From assembly GCA_943326825.2 (NCBI GenBank), contig CALPUT020000084.1, positions 1 to 8,966 of the forward strand: a stretch of 8,966 nucleotides of DNA, given 5' to 3'. The notes beneath the pieces are model-generated. The model was not told the origin of the DNA. It searched no databases and saw nothing but the letters and a program-made list of their open reading frames with translations. Positions 4,773 through 8,966 of this stretch are shown piece after piece. How positions within the stretch are numbered: the stretch's first letter is position 1; every line of letters starts with the position of its first letter. The DNA comes from Chryseobacterium gleum. GTDB lineage: Bacteria > Bacteroidota > Bacteroidia > Flavobacteriales_D > Crocinitomicaceae. A program made the position numbers and the translations under genes.

Positions 4773-6671
4773 TCATTTCTCCAAATGTCTAAACCCTAAA
4801 ACTGAACTGGCATTGTATTTTCTAATACATACTTGATCGTCTTGATTCCCGCCTAAGCAAATAATTTCATTTGTTTCTTCGTCTTTTCCGATGAAGATGG
4901 ATACATGGCCTTTCCATGAGTTGGGATCTTCTCTCCAAAAAATAACGATGTCTCCTGGTTTTGGTTCGGTTACTTTTTTACCTATTTCAAGCCAAGATTT
5001 TGCAGCGGGTTTTATTTTGAAATCGTAGCCTGCTTTTCTAGCACAATAACCCACAAAAACACTGCACCATGCTACTTCGTCGCTTTTTATTTTTCCATTT
5101 CCGGTTCCTTTAAAAAATTCTAAAATTACTTTGTTGTTTTCTTCCCCTTCCAATTCTTTTTGTCCGTAGAATTTTCTTGCTTCGGCAATTAGTGGAGATT
5201 GAAGTAATGTTGGATCTTCTGTGATCAAATTAGATAAATCCTTTAAAAAGGGTTCTGTGGAATTTTCCCATGTAAGCACTCTCACAGTAGTGTTAAGTTT
5301 TGGTTTTATAGTATTATTTGTATTTGAAAGCACTGATTTTTTAAGAAAAACCTTTTTGATAATATCTCTAACTTCTGTTTCTTCTTCACCATTATTGGTA
5401 ATTAAATAGACAATTTGAAAACCGTTGGGTGTTGACATGACAAGTTTTCCAAACGCTGTTTCAATTGGAATGTTGAAGTAAGTTTTGTTTTCGAATTGTT
5501 CTGTTTTGATGTTTGGAATCGATGTTGCATTTTTATCAAATTCATTCTTTGCAACGTTGAAATTGAAAAATTCAATTTTCACCGAAATGGGCGTTTCATT
5601 GAGTAAAATATCCACTTTATTGTTCGCTGTTAAAGAATGTTTAGCCGGTAAAAATGTATTGAATTTTGCATCAACACTTTTTGGCGCCATCCACACAAGT
5701 TGATTAAAATCAGTTATCGAAATGGGATGTTCTAGCAATTGATCTGTTTCATTATTTGGAAAATGGGTAAATATCATCATATTAGGATCGACAGCCAACC
5801 AGTTGTCACCCATGAAAGCATCGCTCAAAACGGCTTTATCATTGCTATTTATTTGATTCCAAGAATGTTCAATATTTTGATAACCGAACCCTTTTTCTAG
5901 TTTGATCACTCCATCAATGCTTCGGATATTCAAATTTGCTAATTTCCCTAAAATGGCGATGCTTTCTGCTAATAACTTGCTGTTTGCTGTGCGATCGTTT
6001 CCGCTTAAAATATTGCGCACCATTTGTTCGTCTAACTTTTGATAATTTGTCAGTTTTAGTTCTTCATCTAGTGCAATATCTTTTTGGAGAAAATCAATAA
6101 TTGCTTGATATTTATCTAACTCTTTTTGTTTCTTTTTCGTTAAGAAGTTTACTAAATCACTTAAATCTAATTTTTTTTCAGCATCTGAATTGGTTACAAT
6201 TCGATTTGAAATTGGATCTAAGTAAAAAGGCATTTCATATTTTTTACCTGTAGTTGTTTTGTATAAAAACTCCTTTTTGTTTAGTAAACTTTGCAGTTTG
6301 TTTTTGTAAATTTTACGATCGGCAATTACCAACTGTTTTGTGTAGATATCCGAAGTAAAATCTTTTTCCAAACAAGTAAAACTTAATTTATCTGTTTTTA
6401 AACTGTAAGTACCTGTATTGCGTTTGACATTACTTTTATGTACTTGTTCTAAATTTTCATTCGATTTAGAGTATTTTTTATCGGGTGTATAAATTAAATG
6501 TTCGAAAACATTGTTTTTATACAAACGTATCAATTCAATTTTTGTACTTGATTGTTTTGGAATGAAAACAAATTTAATTTCTGAATCAATTGATTTCCAT
6601 TCGTTGTCATTTGCCAAGACAGAAGCGCTTGCAACTAGTATAGCAAATAATGTTTTTAATATATTTTCCAT
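4773..6671 (-). CDS. Secreted protein: transglutaminase-like region lacking cysteine + C-terminal CHAP/NlpC-P60-type amidase domain
   Basis: A 632-residue protein. Residues 1-20 look like a type I signal peptide (LFAILVASASVLA, cleavage after A20), so it should reach the periplasm or surface. Residues about 225-330 resemble the transglutaminase-like domain of the kyphoscoliosis-peptidase type: HSWN (H269), WLAVDPN (D295), then FTHFPNNETDQLLEHPISITDF. There is no cysteine anywhere between C100 and C536, so the nucleophile is missing and this domain is probably inactive. Residues about 335-450 look beta-rich. The C-terminus (about 485-632) resembles the TIGR02594 CHAP-like group of cell-wall amidases: AEARKFYGQKE, AWCSVFV (C536), PKPGDIVIFWR, GHVSIFIG (H589), LGGNQDDQV (N609) and VLGFRHL. 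Here the Cys-His pair is present, so peptidoglycan amidase or endopeptidase activity is plausible. It is the last gene of a three-gene operon, 19 nt after the preceding stop. Confidence 0.82.
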   Translation of the reverse strand: MENILKTLFAILVASASVLANDNEWKSIDSEIKFVFIPKQSSTKIELIRLYKNNVFEHLIYTPDKKYSKSNENLEQVHKSNVKRNTGTYSLKTDKLSFTCLEKDFTSDIYTKQLVIADRKIYKNKLQSLLNKKEFLYKTTTGKKYEMPFYLDPISNRIVTNSDAEKKLDLSDLVNFLTKKKQKELDKYQAIIDFLQKDIALDEELKLTNYQKLDEQMVRNILSGNDRTANSKLLAESIAILGKLANLNIRSIDGVIKLEKGFGYQNIEHSWNQINSNDKAVLSDAFMGDNWLAVDPNMMIFTHFPNNETDQLLEHPISITDFNQLVWMAPKSVDAKFNTFLPAKHSLTANNKVDILLNETPISVKIEFFNFNVAKNEFDKNATSIPNIKTEQFENKTYFNIPIETAFGKLVMSTPNGFQIVYLITNNGEEETEVRDIIKKVFLKKSVLSNTNNTIKPKLNTTVRVLTWENSTEPFLKDLSNLITEDPTLLQSPLIAEARKFYGQKELEGEENNKVILEFFKGTGNGKIKSDEVAWCSVFVGYCARKAGYDFKIKPAAKSWLEIGKKVTEPKPGDIVIFWREDPNSWKGHVSIFIGKDEETNEIICLGGNQDDQVCIRKYNASSVLGFRHLEK

Positions 6672-6690
6672 GACTCAAAAATTTAGTTTT

Positions 6691-8091
6691 TTAATTTAAT
6701 CTCGATGCATCACTTGGTGTTTTGAATAAATCAGCGACTTCACTATATTCTTTTCTTTCAGTTTTAAAATTGATAACCATTCCTGAAACCAATTTATTGA
6801 ATTTAGAAATTGTCTTCTCAAAGTTCTCTTTTGACACATAGGCAACCTTACCGTTTGGCAAAACAGCTAAAAGTGAACAATCAGATTTGGCTACTGGAAT
6901 ATGATCCCAATCAAACGCATTGAATTTCACAACTGAACGTTCTTTGTGTAATACTAAATAAAGCATCACTCTATTCAACTTTGGAGAAATTTCATTTTCA
7001 AAATCAAAGTTGAAATCTACTGTTGCTAATATGTTGTCTATTTTTAAGCAGTCAATGTTGAAGATTCCAAATTCAGCAACTTGAAATACATTGATAATGC
7101 CACTTTCTAACAACAATCTATTTTCTTCCTCTTCAATTTTTGCAAACTCGATTTTATATTCTTCTAATTTATCGTTATAATTTCTCATCGCTAACTCTAA
7201 TTTTTTTCCAGTAAGTTCTGGAGAAGCAACCATTGAATAGGTTTTAGAAACTATTACGCTTTTGGGCCCCATCATTTTAACGCTAAAGTTCAATGTGAAT
7301 GTATTTTCTTCATTTTCCAATGGCTCAATTGAAATTTTATCCCATGAAATACGCAACGCTTCTTGAGGTTCAAGTTGATCTTCTGATCGAATGAATCGCC
7401 ATTTAATGTTTTTCCAAGTTTTTAGTTGAGGCATTTTGCTATAGTCAGAAATTAGTTCGAAAATAAATTTAGAAGTGTCTATTTGTGGATTTGTTGGAGC
7501 AGCTGGACGATCAGGTAAAGCAGCTAATGCTTCATCTCTTCGCGTATTCTTTTTCGTCTCAAAAGTTGTTCCATTATCCCATTCTACATCATTTTTAAAT
7601 TGGTATAATTTATAATCACCTGTTGGTTGAATTGCAGAAGCTAATTCTACTTCAACCTTTTTGTCTTTAGCTATTTGTAAAGGCTTATCTTCTTTGAAAA
7701 CTCGCAAATCCATCATTCCAGCTGAAGAAAAATAATTAGAACGATCTTCTTTTAATTGCATAGGTATACCGGATAAAAAGATTTCTCTTGCATTTTGAAA
7801 TTCTCTAAATTTCATCGTAACTTTTCCAGTTACTTTATTACCATTTTCATCCACTAAAGCATTCGCAGGAATGACAATGTGAGTGCCCGTAGGTTGATGA
7901 AATTCTATGCCCTTTTCTGCTTCAAATGTTTCACAGATAAAAGGTGTGCTTTTTCCTAATGGCGGTATAATTCCATCTTCATATCTAGATAGATAGTAAT
8001 AATAACTAATCCCAGAAATAGTTATCAGTGAAAGAAATGCGATACTATAAAGCATTCTTTTATTTCCTTTTTGTTGAATTAACGTTTCCAT
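6691..8091 (-). CDS. Membrane-anchored protein with a ZU5-like beta domain (unknown function)
   Basis: A 466-residue protein. Residues 13-34 form one hydrophobic segment (MLYSIAFLSLITISGISYYY) after a short Lys/Arg-containing N-terminus, giving a signal anchor with the rest outside the cytoplasm. No lipobox cysteine is present. Residues about 55-150 read like the ZU5-like domain found in many Bacteroidota envelope proteins: TGTHIVIPANALVDENGN, VTGKVTMKFREF, EIFLSGIPM, SSAGMMDLRVF and KKVEVELAS. A Pro-rich hinge (PDRPAAPTNPQ, about 193-203) leads to a beta-rich region, then a charged stretch likely to be a coiled coil (about 296-328), and a segment INVFQVAEFGIFNIDCLK (333-350) that recurs in this family. 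The function is unknown. It starts 11 nt after the upstream stop and ends 19 nt before the amidase gene, so the three are very likely cotranscribed. Confidence 0.75.
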   Translation of the reverse strand: METLIQQKGNKRMLYSIAFLSLITISGISYYYYLSRYEDGIIPPLGKSTPFICETFEAEKGIEFHQPTGTHIVIPANALVDENGNKVTGKVTMKFREFQNAREIFLSGIPMQLKEDRSNYFSSAGMMDLRVFKEDKPLQIAKDKKVEVELASAIQPTGDYKLYQFKNDVEWDNGTTFETKKNTRRDEALAALPDRPAAPTNPQIDTSKFIFELISDYSKMPQLKTWKNIKWRFIRSEDQLEPQEALRISWDKISIEPLENEENTFTLNFSVKMMGPKSVIVSKTYSMVASPELTGKKLELAMRNYNDKLEEYKIEFAKIEEEENRLLLESGIINVFQVAEFGIFNIDCLKIDNILATVDFNFDFENEISPKLNRVMLYLVLHKERSVVKFNAFDWDHIPVAKSDCSLLAVLPNGKVAYVSKENFEKTISKFNKLVSGMVINFKTERKEYSEVADLFKTPSDASRLN

Positions 8092-8102
8092 GGCAAATAG
8101 GT

Positions 8103-8966
8103 TTAATTGTTTATTAATTGATTTGCATTAATATCTAAATCGAAGCAGTACAAGAATTCATTGTAGCATCCAACTAGGACATCTAATTTTCCGTCATTAT
8201 TTATATCTGTCACAAAAGGTGCAAATTCTGAGTTGGAGGGAAGATTTACTTTTAAATGTACTTTACCAGTTTTCAATCCGATTAATAGCATCGGCGATTG
8301 ATTGGATTGACTTTCAGTTTCGTATTGATACAAAACCAATGCACAAGGTTCGTCATTGTAATTAATTTTGTTCGCAGCAACTTGTCCAGTGTTATATCTT
8401 TCAACGATTTCTCCATCGCTGTTTTTACGCGTTGCATTTTCAATTGGAATGATTTTGACATCTTTTGGTTTTTCACTAGGAATAATAATTGCCGTTGAAG
8501 TGATGAATGCATTAGAAGTTTGACTAATCATTATTGATCCCAAATCTTGATTTGTTTTAACGCTTTCGATTAATTTTCCTTTCGCATTGTAAAAACCGAC
8601 AGCATATTTTTGATCTTTATAGTTATATAATACCATCATGATTTGCGTTTTTTTGCCTTCGCCGATTATAAGTGGTTTTTCTCTGCCCATATTTGTATTG
8701 TAATTCTTTTGATTATCTCTATCAATTTCCCACAATAATTTCCCTGTTTTTCCATCGATTGCACAGAAATCTCCCCAGTTTTTATTGTAAATCAAATCAC
8801 TTACGTTGTCTTCGTTTAGATCTACTAAACTAGGCTCATTGAAAAAGACATTATCTTCCGAGAAGTGCATTTTTATCTTGAATAAAGTTCTGTTATCTCC
8901 AAATTTCCAACCAGTGTAATTTTTATCAAAATAATTCCATACGACTTTCCCATTCAACGCATTAAC
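8103..8966 (-). CDS. Beta-propeller protein with FG-GAP/VCBS and PQQ-like repeats, 5'-truncated
   Basis: The frame is open to the right edge (first visible codons at 8966 read VNALNGKVVW), so the TTG at 8957 is not a real start; 287 C-terminal residues are visible. PQQ/BamB-like blade signatures are ALNGKVVW at the start and FCAIDGKTGKLLWEID (about 8730-8775). Two calcium-loop motifs of the FG-GAP/VCBS kind are seen: DLNEDNVSD (about 8796-8822) and DINNDGKLD near the C-terminus (about 8181-8207), followed by VLVGCYNEFLYCFDLD. Such propellers are normally exported and mediate binding rather than catalysis. No type IX secretion C-terminal domain is evident. It is the first visible gene of the operon, 11 nt before the next ATG; the true start, any signal peptide and the promoter lie outside the window. 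Confidence 0.78.
   Translation of the reverse strand, partial: VNALNGKVVWNYFDKNYTGWKFGDNRTLFKIKMHFSEDNVFFNEPSLVDLNEDNVSDLIYNKNWGDFCAIDGKTGKLLWEIDRDNQKNYNTNMGREKPLIIGEGKKTQIMMVLYNYKDQKYAVGFYNAKGKLIESVKTNQDLGSIMISQTSNAFITSTAIIIPSEKPKDVKIIPIENATRKNSDGEIVERYNTGQVAANKINYNDEPCALVLYQYETESQSNQSPMLLIGLKTGKVHLKVNLPSNSEFAPFVTDINNDGKLDVLVGCYNEFLYCFDLDINANQLINN

Noticed and set aside
8957..8966. Complete gene starting with TTG at 8957
   Set aside because: The frame and the propeller blade motif continue to the window edge, so the gene is truncated rather than starting here.

Overview
The window is AT-rich and reads as a chromosomal segment from a member of the Bacteroidota, most likely the class Flavobacteriia. 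This rests on three things: promoter-like TAnnTTTG elements in front of genes, no recognisable Shine-Dalgarno sequences, and protein families common in that group (YceI, a Bacteroidota-type HipB/HipA pair, an AAA_14/DUF4143 ATPase, a Cys/Met-metabolism PLP enzyme). I do not assign a genus.

Layout from left to right: (i) the 3' part of a YceI-family gene (+), cut by the window edge, ending in a strong hairpin terminator. (ii) A hipB-hipA type II toxin-antitoxin operon (+) with a good promoter, possible flanking operator repeats, and its own terminator. (iii) A convergent cystathionine gamma-synthase/lyase gene (metB-like, -) with a TAnnTTTG promoter. (iv) A lone AAA+ ATPase/DUF4143 gene (-) lying exactly between two nearly identical 47-nt palindromes. 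(v) A 150-nt intergenic strip with a 20-bp inverted repeat of C/G-rich units that resembles a REP doublet. (vi) A tightly packed operon (-) read from the right edge inward: a beta-propeller FG-GAP/PQQ-like protein (5' end outside the window), a single-pass membrane protein with a ZU5-like domain, and a secreted protein that joins a cysteine-less transglutaminase-like region to a C-terminal CHAP/NlpC-P60-type amidase domain.

The most notable structural pattern is that both accessory modules are bracketed by paired hairpins. The hipBA pair lies between two 37-nt hairpins of the same geometry (16-bp stem, 5-nt loop) that match at 29 of 37 positions, and every stem difference keeps pairing. The ATPase lies between two palindromes identical at 46 of 47 positions. 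This suggests that accessory genes entered at, or duplicated, terminator hairpins around the conserved metB gene. The mechanism is inference. The three-gene envelope operon is the best candidate for an uncharacterised system: all three products look exported or membrane-anchored, and its last gene carries a peptidoglycan-hydrolase-like domain.

There is no gene-free stretch longer than 300 nt; the longest is 4559-4772 (214 nt), which holds a palindrome and the REP-like repeats. I saw no rRNA, tRNA, CRISPR array, transposase or integrase.
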